From Symsagittifera roscoffensis (lineage: Eukaryota > Xenacoelomorpha > Acoela > Convolutidae), in NCBI RefSeq assembly GCF_963678635.1, contig NC_087071.1, positions 21,235,194-21,299,193 on the forward strand: 64,000 nucleotides of DNA. The letters run 5' to 3'. Under the pieces are notes generated by a model that saw only the letters and a list, made by a program, of their open reading frames with translations, made no database searches and was not told where the DNA came from. Shown one piece after another: positions 8,301-16,580 of the stretch. The first letter of the stretch is position 1, and the number at the start of each line of letters is the position of its first letter. A program made the translations under genes and the position numbers.

Positions 8301-10613
8301 TAGTTTTCGAAAATCTAAATCGGGTTCTCGAATTGAAGAAGGATGGGATGCTCTCTTTTTTATTGCTATTTTCCTTAATTGTGGTGTTAAGGTCATCATT
8401 AAGATTTCTGTCATCTTTGTGTTTTTATAGTCGTGTGTATTTAATGAATATGCTTTTCGAACTAGTGTTTCGATTCGTACTGCTATTTGCTTGATGGTTT
8501 CGTTTGGTAATCTGCGAATTTCATTACATAAAACTCTTTGTTGTTGTTTGTTTCTTTCGGAGTCAAACATTTTTGAAAATTCCTGTGTAAATCTTTTCCA
8601 ATTTGGTTTTATTTCTAGAGGTAGTACTGAAAACCATTTTTGGGCTGCGCCATCTAAGGTTGTTTGTATTAACGCTGTGCGTCGATGTATCCAATTTTGA
8701 TGTAGTGGCGTATTAATTGGTTCAGGTCCAATATTTAAAATCAGGTTTGCTGTTACTGCATTTAAATAATCTTCTACAGAATATTCAGGGTCTGTTCCTG
8801 TGAAAACCATTAAAGGTTTGTTTGATGTTATTGATGATCCACCCATAAGGTATGGATTCATTGTCATTTGTAATGATTCTGCTGCATTTGGCATTTGAGA
8901 AAAATTTGAAAGTTGGTTTCTTGTTATTTCATGTTGTTGGAGATAATATGGGAGTGGTATTTCATTTTGCATTTGTGATGGTTGATACGAGTGTGCAGTC
9001 ATTGGATTTTGTTGTTGAATTGGTTGAAAAGATTGTGTATTAATTGGATTTTGTTGTTGAATTGGTTGTTGATGTTGTGCATCTATTGATTGTGGAGAAA
9101 AATTTCTATGATTTGTACGTGTTCTCTGTATTCCTTGTCTACGATATTCTTGAGTATTTTGTGCAAATATATCTGGTTGTAAGAAATCATCATCTGAGGA
9201 TAAATAATCCATTTGATAAGATGTCTGTTTTTTATTTTTATTTTGTTGAAAAAATGGGTAATTTTCACTGTGATCCTGTGGAGGATTTGTTTGGAAATTT
9301 ATTGAATTAGGTTGGGTCATTGGGTTATCCCAATTTCGAGATCTTGTATATTGGTTAAAATTTCTTTGTGGTTGATTATATGTTTTTGATGGATGTGTAT
9401 AATTATAATTATGGTCTGCAAAGTTGTTTCTAGTGAATGTTTTGCGTGTTTTTGATGGTATTGTCATGGGTCTGTATGTTTGGTAATCCATATGTGAATA
9501 TTTAGGGGCAACCGAAGGTTTAACGGTTGATTGTAAGGTTACCTGTGTTTGTGAAGGATTTGTATTTCTTGGTGTTGTTAAATTTGGGCGTATTGGTGAA
9601 ATACTTTGTTGTGTAGTTGTTGTGTGTACAATTTCTTCATTTATGAAGTGTGATGGTGTCTGGATATCTTGTTGAGTAAGATTCCTAGTTCCATTGAGGT
9701 TTTCATTGTGTATAACTGTAGAGTTTAAACTATTATTTTGTGTATCGGGTAAAAATGTATTATAGTTTAATGGTGTCGCATCAATGGTTAATGGTATTAC
9801 TTTTACATAATCTCTTATGTAAGATATTGTACTTATTGCTTGACTTGAGATTGTTTGTGGGAAGCTTATAAATGCGGGATGAGACCATTCGGGGTCCCAA
9901 ACATAATCTGATTGTTCTGTGATAGCGGTATCATCGTTCGAGTTTTGGGGTCTAAAATTTTTTCTTGCTTGTGCAATTAAATCAATATTGTGTGTGAAAT
10001 AATCTATTATGAACCATGCCAAAATTTTTTGTAGATCGTGTTTTGTATGTTGTGAAACGTCGTCTTTCGTGAAATTTTCTTTAATGATGTTTAAATAACT
10101 AGAGAGTAGTGTGATTTCATGTCGTACTCTTAAATGTTTAGATGTTTCTGTCGGTGAGACATTTGTTAATGGGATTTCGTTTTCTAATATCGAAATATAA
10201 CTATATATTATTGCGAAAATTTCATTGGTGAATATGGAGTTTGCTCTTTGTGAGTTATGATATTGGATGCTTTTTATATATTCTGAAAAAACTTTTGAAA
10301 ATTCTAAATCAAGATCGTCTGTTTGAATTGTATATTTTCTATTATTATGGTTTGGTGAGGTGAATTCTATGGAGTAGATTCCATACTGTTGTGTTATGTT
10401 GCATATATCTTTTAAGTAGTGGTCTATGATTTGTCTTTTGATTTTTACATCTGGGAACTCTGTTTTACATGGACTGATTCCGGGTTCAAATAAATTTAAT
10501 AGTAAATTTTTGCAAAATATATGCTGTCCTCTATCAGTGGTTGCATCTACTATAAAAGGAAAGATTTCATCATCATCTGGACTTTCTTCACTTGGGGTGT
10601 GCGTTGAGCTCAT
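2391..10613 (-). CDS. gag-pol: gag-pol polyprotein, single 2740-codon ORF
   Basis: One open frame with no frameshift or stop between gag and pol. Approximate domains: retrotransposon gag at residues 600-730 (FTGTDPEYSVEDYL); CCHC knuckle near 843-860 (C-x2-C-x4-H-x4-C); a long Asn/Arg/Ser/Tyr-rich segment near 885-1080; aspartic protease near 1225-1240 (LIDSGAES); reverse transcriptase near 1600-1770 with YLDD near 1737; RNase H from about 1885 (MCDASNFGIGAALL, then TDHKP); integrase zinc finger near 2255-2290; integrase core with D in FDTKGP, D in TDNGTEF and E in GLVEGMNR (D,D35E); GPY/F module near 2593 (KGPYQI). The ATG at 10613 is supported by the matching start in copy 2. The N-terminal 600 residues before recognisable gag and the basic spacer make it longer than usual for the family. 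The product would copy and integrate the element. Confidence 0.95.
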   Translation of the reverse strand: MSSTHTPSEESPDDDEIFPFIVDATTDRGQHIFCKNLLLNLFEPGISPCKTEFPDVKIKRQIIDHYLKDICNITQQYGIYSIEFTSPNHNNRKYTIQTDDLDLEFSKVFSEYIKSIQYHNSQRANSIFTNEIFAIIYSYISILENEIPLTNVSPTETSKHLRVRHEITLLSSYLNIIKENFTKDDVSQHTKHDLQKILAWFIIDYFTHNIDLIAQARKNFRPQNSNDDTAITEQSDYVWDPEWSHPAFISFPQTISSQAISTISYIRDYVKVIPLTIDATPLNYNTFLPDTQNNSLNSTVIHNENLNGTRNLTQQDIQTPSHFINEEIVHTTTTQQSISPIRPNLTTPRNTNPSQTQVTLQSTVKPSVAPKYSHMDYQTYRPMTIPSKTRKTFTRNNFADHNYNYTHPSKTYNQPQRNFNQYTRSRNWDNPMTQPNSINFQTNPPQDHSENYPFFQQNKNKKQTSYQMDYLSSDDDFLQPDIFAQNTQEYRRQGIQRTRTNHRNFSPQSIDAQHQQPIQQQNPINTQSFQPIQQQNPMTAHSYQPSQMQNEIPLPYYLQQHEITRNQLSNFSQMPNAAESLQMTMNPYLMGGSSITSNKPLMVFTGTDPEYSVEDYLNAVTANLILNIGPEPINTPLHQNWIHRRTALIQTTLDGAAQKWFSVLPLEIKPNWKRFTQEFSKMFDSERNKQQQRVLCNEIRRLPNETIKQIAVRIETLVRKAYSLNTHDYKNTKMTEILMMTLTPQLRKIAIKKRASHPSSIREPDLDFRKLVDKLEQAEITMKLEETENLKLQYVNRIETTPTNINNIQESETDLVEKITEILNIYEKNPNFKGKPSFKKWCNYCRRYGHSISECRQKQQDNQNKPQKYKEPNKSFYQYMKKDQNLPNKTVHSNNSSGKPLPNNTNYTRNQSPYNSSYRGRSPERRNTQNSSQNHYNRPNSRSNYSRSNSNTQRFVSRSNSQSRNNYYPNNQSRNSSYNRNRNYSYNRNRSYSNNRNQNYPNNQSRNNSYNRSNYNRPNNNYQNRSRNNSQNRHSSYNNRYRNYSQSPHRNNNNYNNSNNRHRSSTPKHQRQINQVQSNPETTSDPPGIDDTVTDTLQLNQINCTSSDSESDTENTLSINMIKVENDYESVIYEQPFPSHIYENQSEFLQNYYTTPINSTPTTQETNEINTTNQTNKNTKTKCLNTNHIYQNIQKEQPKEKIWTIPFLLESPRNKEFQPPDLEIDFLIDSGAESNMINIPTWNEIKTLHPKLTPLETSSKLATAQGSTLINYGKIQLFLLPTRTMEQSKILNKPFKQIFHITDIKYNIIGIPFISKYIPTINILNSKILIKDKYTKTKETSLTFFQRLNKQSPFFSKFYPIFNQQRKHLKPLSGNIYNFSIKQVHQYDKEQNKQKFYMSEFEFKPIHKFFKITISSIKYLKNSNSDIISLHVYNNTPYQVTLPLGLLGYCETNATISPIHEKAYRVNNILQLLDICQSTILNEELSINNIISNENRNTDYFTKTPYFKPTFNISNYTEDQQKFLTMFNFQHSQITQDEFEKLAKQLIKYSSVYATSKFDVGKISSSLHLPLKPDAVFKKQRASKVPIHLHDKVNRLLDILEQYNIISPVNKEEQPKGNTFINPVIILAKGESLKIVLDARYLNSLIDESKCNWPIEPIQVILTKINGKYFTTADMNSAYNQMPLDEQSRRLTQFVIGNQRYEFNRLFYGISIGPAAFSAFMSKIFRPLILKKNAITYLDDVFMQSQTKDEMFNVLEKYHQILQNENLKAAPDKSHFFLTRVKFLGHNIERKTITPLKSRIDAIQKLQPPTNKKKIQEFLGMLNFLSKYVYKMQLYLRPFYNILRQQNNFEWNTEHQTRFEEVKKLLTEQISNTIPDSNQPFYAMCDASNFGIGAALLQSHNGTNKMNLISANSRLFTQAELRISTLMRECTAIIYTLTEYEFLILGSKHPTVLFTDHKPIIFLFTQKSNPNHRVYRFQLILMKFPNLHIVWTAGKNLALPDTLSRNTPPELLTRKTTVEIPKNIKFYLAENETSPRLECKYAVKTDIEQSQINNLQHFPLYLDCQNNHYEVDLLGTSTFKPIPYSQWIKNNTQQKRTKQHPPKKDHFPLIEKEDLTDKINLSGPQTNDSKYTINQVFDLHDPLDTIPLSTLEIENNFLPPTETITISTLKQYQNLDPVIRQLKSWHKYKTKPIKADSTILGNKTLLRYFRKFNNTTINENTDLLEYKLNESTVPCLPLSMILIAFNISHTQNIKGHSGSEKTYSNFIQNFYFPNAPIWIKVLCNDCIVCQLNKPYPNQKQIAQKQDFKGQSLYFNHRISFDTKGPISPSSEGNSYIMVIVDAFTHYVALNPVPHCNAYYAYTKLYEHWIAKFGLPEILVTDNGTEFINNEIITLCHLYNIKHKPRTSHAPWTNGLVEGMNRSLQEYLRCIINGNDTKYTEWSADVKLFPLAYNSQITTTLGMSPYEMVFNQKPRKPIMFTANSHKNAQGYCQPNKDSICYNLPLHTHDEDHFHHPQILKLASGTHTEWILNRDKKYNEIYQKITKKLLQRQNINEQINSRFTPASELKIGTFVLIPNFNTQKGISKKLQPLRKGPYQIVAKPTDVTYKITDSNKKEIVQHRNNLLPYYPKEYALRELTQLYSFTGLKIVQNEPHLKNTEQNDNPTENQNTKLTTTKNNTQNHKESPKQRKNRKMTEQIIPQEQIDKSENRKTTRLRNQPRKNYKIFIPQSKILKKVEFQK

Positions 10614-11055
10614 TTTTTCGTTCGATGACTGTTAATATGTAATTATTAATGTGTCGAATTGGTTGATTCCAATTGTATAAATGTACTGGTTTGTGTTTAT
10701 ACTGCTTTTTTATTCTTCTTTTTCCTCTTTTTGATGAATTTGAAGTTGTTTCTGAGTCAGAAAAATATAATTGATCGTGAAGTGGGTAATTTTTATCTAT
10801 TGATTCTTTTAGTTTGTAAAGTTCGTCTAAACTGTTGGTTTCTGATTCTGAAAATGCGTTTCGATTTTTTGAAAATCTTTTTCGTGTTATTTGTCTTTGT
10901 TTCGTTATTATTTTTCTTTTTAGTGTTTGTCGTTTTGTTCGAATGTATCCAACTGTTTGTGTATGAGGTGTGATTACAAGGTCGTATTTTTTGTTATCTA
11001 TTTCACAATTGTGTAAAACGATTGTTTGTTTATTTCCTAGGTTTTTAAATGACAT
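10588..11055 (-). CDS. 155-codon basic ORF upstream of gag-pol
   Basis: This ORF encodes a Lys/Arg-rich protein of unknown function, starting MSFKNLGNKQTIVLHNCEID. A strongly basic middle is followed by a Ser/Glu/Asp cluster and a second basic patch. It sits just before gag-pol, and its last 26 bases overlap the gag-pol start in another frame. The copy 2 ORF (61031-61498) has the same length. Outside the overlap I count about seven synonymous and three amino-acid changes. Inside the overlap all three differences change this protein, while two are silent in gag-pol. The position suggests a small gag-like or accessory protein, but I recognise no domain. Confidence 0.75.
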   Translation of the reverse strand: MSFKNLGNKQTIVLHNCEIDNKKYDLVITPHTQTVGYIRTKRQTLKRKIITKQRQITRKRFSKNRNAFSESETNSLDELYKLKESIDKNYPLHDQLYFSDSETTSNSSKRGKRRIKKQYKHKPVHLYNWNQPIRHINNYILTVIERKNELNAHPK

Positions 11056-11149
11056 AAGGTTTAGGATGACGGATGCAAAAGGTTGTTAAATGATTTCTAT
11101 TTTCCTAAACTGTTAGTTCTTACGATTTTTTGGTTAGCTTAACCTGGGT

Positions 11150-11560
11150 CTATTTGTTCAGGGTTGGAGAGAAAAGTATATCGATTCCGAAGAATGATTT
11201 TTTACTTTCTCGTGGCTAGTATAAGTTAAGGTGTTAACTTACTTAATCTTACTTAGGGGTAGTGATTGTGTTCAAGGGTTGGAGAATAGTAAATCGATCC
11301 ACAAGGTTCAGGTATAATTAGAACGCGAGTAGTTCGTTAGATACTATTTTAAACTTACTAAGTCTAAGATTTATCCTGGGTCTGGTAAGAGGGGGGGTCA
11401 AGTGAAGGATGAATAACCGAAGTTCTTCACTATTTATCCTAATTTGAATGATTAGTTTTGTTTAAAAATTTCTATTAGTCTTAGGTCTTTAGAAAGGGTT
11501 GGGTAGTGAATCGACGTTTGAGGTCGTTAGACACTAATTAAGTGGGTGGGGGAGAACAAA
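11150..11560 (-). repeat. three-fold degenerate repeat in retrotransposon leader
   Basis: Three blocks share a core of the form ATCGAT..ACT.TTCTCCAACCCT, each preceded by similar sequence and spaced about 150 bases apart. The corresponding blocks in copy 2 lie at 60535-60960. No coding frame explains them. Confidence 0.45.
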
Positions 11561-11572
11561 GTTGTTCTGTTT

Positions 11573-11657
11573 GATCCAAGGATAAGCCTTGATGATCAAA
11601 TTTGAAATTTAATTAAGTAGAAAATGATTTAAGATCCAAGGATAAGCCTTGATGATC
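11573..11657 (-). repeat. paired hairpin repeat in retrotransposon leader
   Basis: A 25-bp sequence occurs twice with a period of exactly 60 bases (11573-11597 and 11633-11657). Each copy can fold as CAAGG-cttat-CCTTG flanked by GATC. The pair and its spacing are the same in copy 2. Paired stem-loops in a 5' leader could serve RNA packaging or dimerisation; that role is inference. Confidence 0.6.
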
Positions 11658-11988
11658 TGGTTTTAAAATTAAGTGAATTTAAGTTTTAATAAAATTTTAA
11701 ATGTGTGTAAAGGAAAGATTTAGTGTTTTGATGATATTAGTGGGTTTATGATTGCTGTTATGTTTTAGGTGATGGAGCTGGAACAACAGGATGATTTATG
11801 ATTACTAACCATTTATTGTCATGCTACTAATTTTTATTTTTTATTTTTCAATAAATATTTTTCAAACATGTTTTGTATATTACTGCAGAGTTTTAGGAAA
11901 ACGATTTTAGATCTTTTTATCAATCGTTATTGTATATTAATAATTTTGTTTAGCGCCTGTAATGATTTTGAGGATTGACTTCAAAATT

Positions 11989-12222
11989 TTAGGTTTGCAA
12001 ATGAAAATCTAAATTCATTGCCAGTAGTATTCTAAATATAAAAGTTTGTGTTGGCTTTTGCCGAACTATCATATAACTATATGGTAAGTTTCTACTTTGT
12101 CGTATGTCGTCTCTGGTTCGAGGTCTTCTTCCAATTCCGGGTAGTTCTGTTATGGTTCGGAATATTGGCTCTGATCTATTGAGTCGTAGAGACATTTCGA
12201 TTAAATTATTGTCGTATAACAT
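11989..12222 (-). CDS. 77-codon leader ORF of the retrotransposon
   Basis: This small ORF of unknown function lies about 60 bases after the PBS-like site. The protein starts MLYDNNLIEMSLRLNRSEP, is rich in Arg and Leu, and has no signal peptide or known motif. Copy 2 (59866-60099) keeps the same start, length and stop. By eye the copies differ at about ten synonymous sites and four amino acids (T/I, R/K, R/G, T/E). That bias towards silent change suggests purifying selection on a protein. It could alternatively be a leader ORF that regulates translation downstream. Confidence 0.6.
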   Translation of the reverse strand: MLYDNNLIEMSLRLNRSEPIFRTITELPGIGRRPRTRDDIRQSRNLPYSYMIVRQKPTQTFIFRILLAMNLDFHLQT

Positions 12223-12284
12223 TTTGTAAATGTTTTTGTCTAATTTCTAATCTATTTTGGTTAATTCTAAGCTATTAAGGTCTT

Positions 12285-12307
12285 GTTCGAGACTTATGGT
12301 CGCACCA
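12285..12307 (-). other. candidate tRNA primer-binding site
   Basis: In element orientation the site reads TGGTGCGACCATAAGTC and continues to CTCGAAC. The reverse complement ends in CCA and contains GTTCGAGAC, which looks like a tRNA T-loop followed by an acceptor end. The spacing is one base short of a standard tRNA, and I could not name the tRNA. The same 23 bases occur in copy 2. Confidence 0.5.
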
Positions 12308-12309
12308 GA

Positions 12310-12719
12310 TGAGTTAGGACCGATGTGGTTAACTCATAGAGTAATTTCGGATAGGGTACACCGTCTGCTCGTCACGCTATCTTATTTTCGGCCGGATAGA
12401 TTCGTGCAACTTCTTAGTCTAATACCGATCCTAATCTTACTCTTATACTATCTAGTCTCAGGTTGTTTAACTAGTCTCTGCTAGGCTCAATAGATCTAGG
12501 GTATACTGGTTTATTGCGGCTGCTGAAGTGCTCGGGAGAGTCCAACTAATTTCTAAGTTAAATTCAAATCTCTCTGGTGCTGAAATTACAAGTAACTTCA
12601 GCACTTACAAATAAGTGGGTTGTTAGTTAGATGGATCATGATTGGTTAATATTAAATACTTTACATTGGTAAAATATCTAAATTATCCAATCATAAAATG
12701 TAGTTTAGATCAGGTTCCA
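12310..12719 (-). repeat. 5' LTR of copy 1
   Basis: The 410-bp segment begins TGGAACCTGATCTAAAC and ends CTCA in element orientation, so it has TG...CA ends. The start is fixed by where similarity to copy 2 begins (59369), and the end by the PBS-like sequence two bases further on. Its exact length matches the copy 2 segment. It contains AATAAA downstream of a CAGCAGCCGC stretch. The 3' LTR needed to prove the boundary lies outside the window. Confidence 0.7.
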
Positions 12720-14150
12720 TAAGTTTTTTCAAGAATCTTGCAAGGTTTGCATGCATAACTCTGAATGCAAATCTTGCAAGAATTGCTTTCACAATTAAAG
12801 CATTCACGAATGATGTATAACTTTTGAATTTTGCGCATAAATCTGAATTTGCAAACAAAAATTCGATGCGTCATTTTTCTCTAAACTAGAAGTGTATTTC
12901 TCTTATTGTAATACTTGGAAAGATGAGCCATTGATTTTTCGTATTTATTTTAGTAATCTGCGATAAAAACCTATCAACTCTGCGTTAAATGATCTCACTA
13001 GCCCCACATAACCTGTTTATTTGATCAGTAAACTTAGAGTAAAAAAATAGTCCTCAGACTAAAATTATATTCTTCTACAAAATCAATTTTGTCCAAATTA
13101 AAAAATCCATTAATTTTTCTTACAGTATAAGGATACTTTGCACAGCACATTAAAAAAACAAAAAAAAACAAACAAATACTGGCATCTTATCCTATATCTT
13201 TCAAAAACTTTCTTGATGATATACATCAGAGTGAACTAAAACCAGAAAAACAATTGAGTTTTATTTGTTATTAGTTATTTGTTTGGAATTTTGGAATCCA
13301 ATGTAAAAACTGCCTGAGAAAAAAACCTCCACATTTACCCCGTTTAGTTAGCGACAGCGGCTATGATAAAATCAAGCTAAAAACCTCTGCTCCTTTCGCA
13401 AAACTTCCATGCCACGTGCAAGCAGTTTCTTCATGAAAAACAAGACAGATAAGGATGCGTGTAAAATCTCTAACCAAGTGATATTAACCATAAGTATTCG
13501 TAAAGTTGAAGATACGATATTTAAACACCCTTATGTTACTGTTTGTACTAAATCTGTCATGAAAAGTACTAACTTCTGCCAAACTTTTTTTTCCAAAGTT
13601 TAATTTCATGACATTCGGGCATAAATTCCAAAGTGACAGAAAATTTGATAGAAAAAAAAAACAATTTGAAAAAGACATAATTACTTTATTTGTTTTTTCT
13701 TCTGTTATTTATAGCGATATATGATTTTCCTTATTTCGAAGACAATCTCTATAGAAAATTTCTATGATTTAAAATATCCACAATCTTTCGAATATATATG
13801 TAGGGAAAAAAAATGATTCTCATGTCGAACACATATAAGTTTTTTGACAATTTTTTGTGCCCAAAATGCCAATCTGAAGTTAGAAAAATTTCTTGAAAGT
13901 AACTACAGTAGAAGGTAAAAATTTTTTCATTGCATCTACCTTACTCAAAACAAAAAAAGTCGTTTTCCTCTTAGACCCAGGATGTTTTGTCTTGTAGTGG
14001 ACAACAATTTCATCCTAGACTAAAATAAAATAACTGAAGGCCTCTGTAAATGCAATTTTCAAATTTAGCGGCCAAAGCAAGCTGAGAGTATATTATCAAG
14101 AAGTGTTAGTTTTCAGAATGATACCATCAAGGTGAATACACAAGCTCAAA
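12720..14150. other. no gene recognised
   Basis: AT-rich sequence flanking the LTR. It has short A and T runs and a loose inverted repeat of CTTGCAAG near 12740-12780. Open frames here are short and show no coding character. Confidence 0.5.
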
Positions 14151-14507
14151 CTATTTGCGAAAGCTTAATGCATTTATAAAACAAGTACGATACCAATCTA
14201 ATAATCCTAGCCTTCCAACTTGAAAAAACTTTGTAGCATGCTTATAAGTTATATCAGCATAATAGCGAAAACATTTCAAACGTTTTTTTTGCTTATTTTC
14301 GCAAAATTCTCTGCCTGAAATGCCAAATCCAAAATCATTCTCGGACTCTCTCCTTTTATACCTTCTGCTACTTATGCCAAGAACTGACCTAACATGCATT
14401 ATTAATTCCAAGGACGAAGACCTGCTAATTTCAATCACCTTATAGCTTGTCGCCCAACCAGAAGAGCCTGTAACTAGTACTAAGCCAAATATTAACATCT
14501 GCCCCAT
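14151..14507 (-). CDS. possible secreted peptide precursor exon, 118 codons
   Basis: The frame opens with a signal-peptide-like stretch (MGQMLIFGLVLVTGSSGWA). Inside are RRYKRR and then ESENDFGFGISGRE, so cleavage at KRR and at the Arg after Gly would release a short peptide with a Gly amide donor, the usual neuropeptide pattern. The last 40 codons look less coding and may be read-through into an intron. A MITE is inserted directly upstream; its 8-bp target duplication includes the ATG. No homologue is recognised. It may be an exon of a larger gene or a chance frame. Confidence 0.25.
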   Translation of the reverse strand: MGQMLIFGLVLVTGSSGWATSYKVIEISRSSSLELIMHVRSVLGISSRRYKRRESENDFGFGISGREFCENKQKKRLKCFRYYADITYKHATKFFQVGRLGLLDWYRTCFINALSFRK

Positions 14508-14511
14508 ATGC

Positions 14512-14939
14512 AGGGGGCGGATTTAGGATTTTCTCGAGGGGGGGGGGGCATTTCAAAAGTTTTGACGACCTTTTTTTAGGTCGACCAAATTGATTTTCTG
14601 ACTTCTCCCAAAGCAGTAAATAGTCCCTGTTTTGGCCATATTCTCTGCGCCGCAGGCAAATTTTTGAAAAAAAAACAGGTCAAAAAAGGTATCTTTGGGC
14701 ACTTTTGGGAAAATTTTGACAGAAAAAATCGCGTTGTTTTTGGCGCGCGCTCCCCTCAAATTTAATATTAATATAAATTGGCGCTTTAGAAAAATTTTAG
14801 GGTCGGTCGGCGAAAAATGGATTTCTTAGAAAGTACCAAAGGGGGGATCCTTTGGGTCGGCAGGGGGTCGAATCCCTGAAGAGATGAGCGTACGCCCCCG
14901 TCCCTCCCCCAGCTCCTCTTCCCCCTAAATCCGCCCCTA
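14512..14939 (+). mobile_element. hAT-type MITE, family CAGGGGCGGAT, copy 1
   Basis: The 428-bp element begins CAGGGGGCGGATTTAGG and ends CTAAATCCGCCCCTA as terminal inverted repeats. It is flanked on both sides by the 8-bp duplication CCCATATG (14504-14511 and 14940-14947). TIRs starting CAGGGG with 8-bp duplications are typical of hAT elements. It carries no transposase. Near the right end is AGGGGGTCGAATCCCTGA, which resembles a tRNA T-arm. Confidence 0.88.
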
Positions 14940-14947
14940 CCCATATG

Positions 14948-16080
14948 TCATATTTCCCACATTATCTACGACCCATTCATCTGTTAGTATCACCTGCTTA
15001 CTTTTTCATAACAGTTATTTGTCCAATATATTTTAAAGACATCTTTTTTAATGAAACTACTCCAATGGAGGATGAGCCTTGTGTATGAGCATTTCCGATG
15101 CAATTTGAACATTGTGTATGTAATTATGGTCATGACAAAAAAATTGTGAATTGACAAAGCAGATCAAAGTGTCCCATTTGCAGAAGACCAGTAAGAAATC
15201 CCTGCTTTTCATTTCCATTTTTTCATCAAAATTCCGCAAGTGATTCCATTTATATAGTACAATGGACACCATAAGCAACCAGATATTTCATCACTTACCA
15301 GATCTTTCATCACTATAAAAACCACTTCCTAAATTTGTCTCATCTTTTCACTGAAGTGGTATTCAGCAAACAAAAAAGTAGTTTTATACTTTTCAATCCC
15401 GCTGTTTTTTTTAGTATTTTGTACCTATAAAAAGGATAAGTGGTAAGCTTGTGGATGAACCCAAGTATACACAACTTTTCTTAAAAATTTATTTTATGCC
15501 AAAATTTCCATTTACTAAAATTAAAGAAAATTTTTTAGTTATTGTTTTGTTTTTATTTATTTAAGTTTCTTTGTAATAAACTTAGTGTCCAAATATGATT
15601 CGGATTCCAACTAGTTCAAATGATGTTTAGAAAAAAAATACGAGCCAATCACTAGATGGAGAGTCAATAACATTATCGAAAACTGGAAAGAATAAAACTA
15701 GCCCAGAAGAAGAAAACTGCTATTTAGTCCTCCCAAAAGCAAGTCAAAAATACAGCAACAAAACCGGCCGTACAGTGTGAAGATATCTATCTATGGTTGA
15801 CAAGTTAGTAAAAGGACCCAAAAATATAAGAAACCTAAAAACATAAACAGAAAATGACCTGATTTTTTATTTGCCTCATTATTTCAGTTGACAAAACGTT
15901 GAAATCAAGAAAACACTTTGAGTAAATTGGCAAATTTAGGTAAATTGATCGCTTCAGGCAAAATTAACACAATAAAAATATTTTTGCATTTGATCTTAGA
16001 ACAACAATAGCTTTCAGTTGGTAACAAAAATCTGCCAGAAACAGCTAACTAACAAGTCGAATTTTTCCTTACATAGATAC
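14948..16080. other. no gene recognised
   Basis: Unique-looking AT-rich sequence with no convincing frame, splice pair or repeat structure that I can see. Confidence 0.45.
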
Positions 16081-16580
16081 ATACGTACAAAAAGTCAAAT
16101 ATAACAAGTTAAGTCGAAAAAAAAACGAAAGGGGACATGATTCAACTCAAAAAATTGAAAACGGACAAACATCGACTAAAAGATTTAAAAACTGTCATCG
16201 TTCGACCGCTTCGGTTTAACATTCACTCGAGCGCAATCCGCTCAATCATCTCATTACTGCTCGAGCACTTGAAAAAGCCGAGCAGATTAATTATAGTCGA
16301 GACATTCAAAAAATATCTTGATTGGGTCGAGCAGGGTCAATCACAATATTTGTGGTTAAGGCAGTAGTAAATTATCTTGCTTGGGTCGAGCACGGTCGAG
16401 CACATGTTTTTGGGTCGAGCACGGTCGAAACGTATTTTGCTTGGGTCTAGCAAGGTCGAGCACACTTTTTTCGGTCGAGCACGGTCAAAACATACCGAAA
16501 TTTGGTTGAGATCGTCGAAACGTACAGTTTTTGATCGGTACGGTCGAAACATAAAGTGAGCACCTCGACCCGGCCGATCC
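16080..16580. repeat. TCGAGCACGGTCGAAAC repeat cluster, member of a dispersed family
   Basis: Short units such as GGTCGAGCACGGTCGAAACG recur many times with spacing near 33-40 bases. The right end (ACATAAAGTGAGCACCTCGA) matches the right end of the element at 51912-52266. Open frames across the cluster (16137-16367, 16377-16559 and reverse) are made of the repeat and are not genes. Confidence 0.65.

Larger units (their letters stand above)
1..12719 (-). mobile_element. Ty3/gypsy-type LTR retrotransposon, copy 1 (3' end outside window)
   Basis: This is a large LTR retroelement read on the minus strand. In its own 5'-3' order it shows an LTR (12719-12310), a PBS-like site, a leader of about 1.2 kb with a 77-codon ORF, a 155-codon ORF, a 2740-codon gag-pol, two small hydrophobic ORFs, a 377-codon frame without ATG and an env-position ORF that runs off the window at base 1. 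Integrase following RNase H, plus a C-terminal GPY/F motif, places it in Ty3/gypsy. The intact gag-pol and close similarity to copy 2 (59369-64000) suggest recent activity. The 3' LTR and target duplication are not visible. Confidence 0.92.

Noticed and set aside
16137-16559. Several overlapping frames
   Set aside because: They are translations of the TCGAGCACGG repeat.
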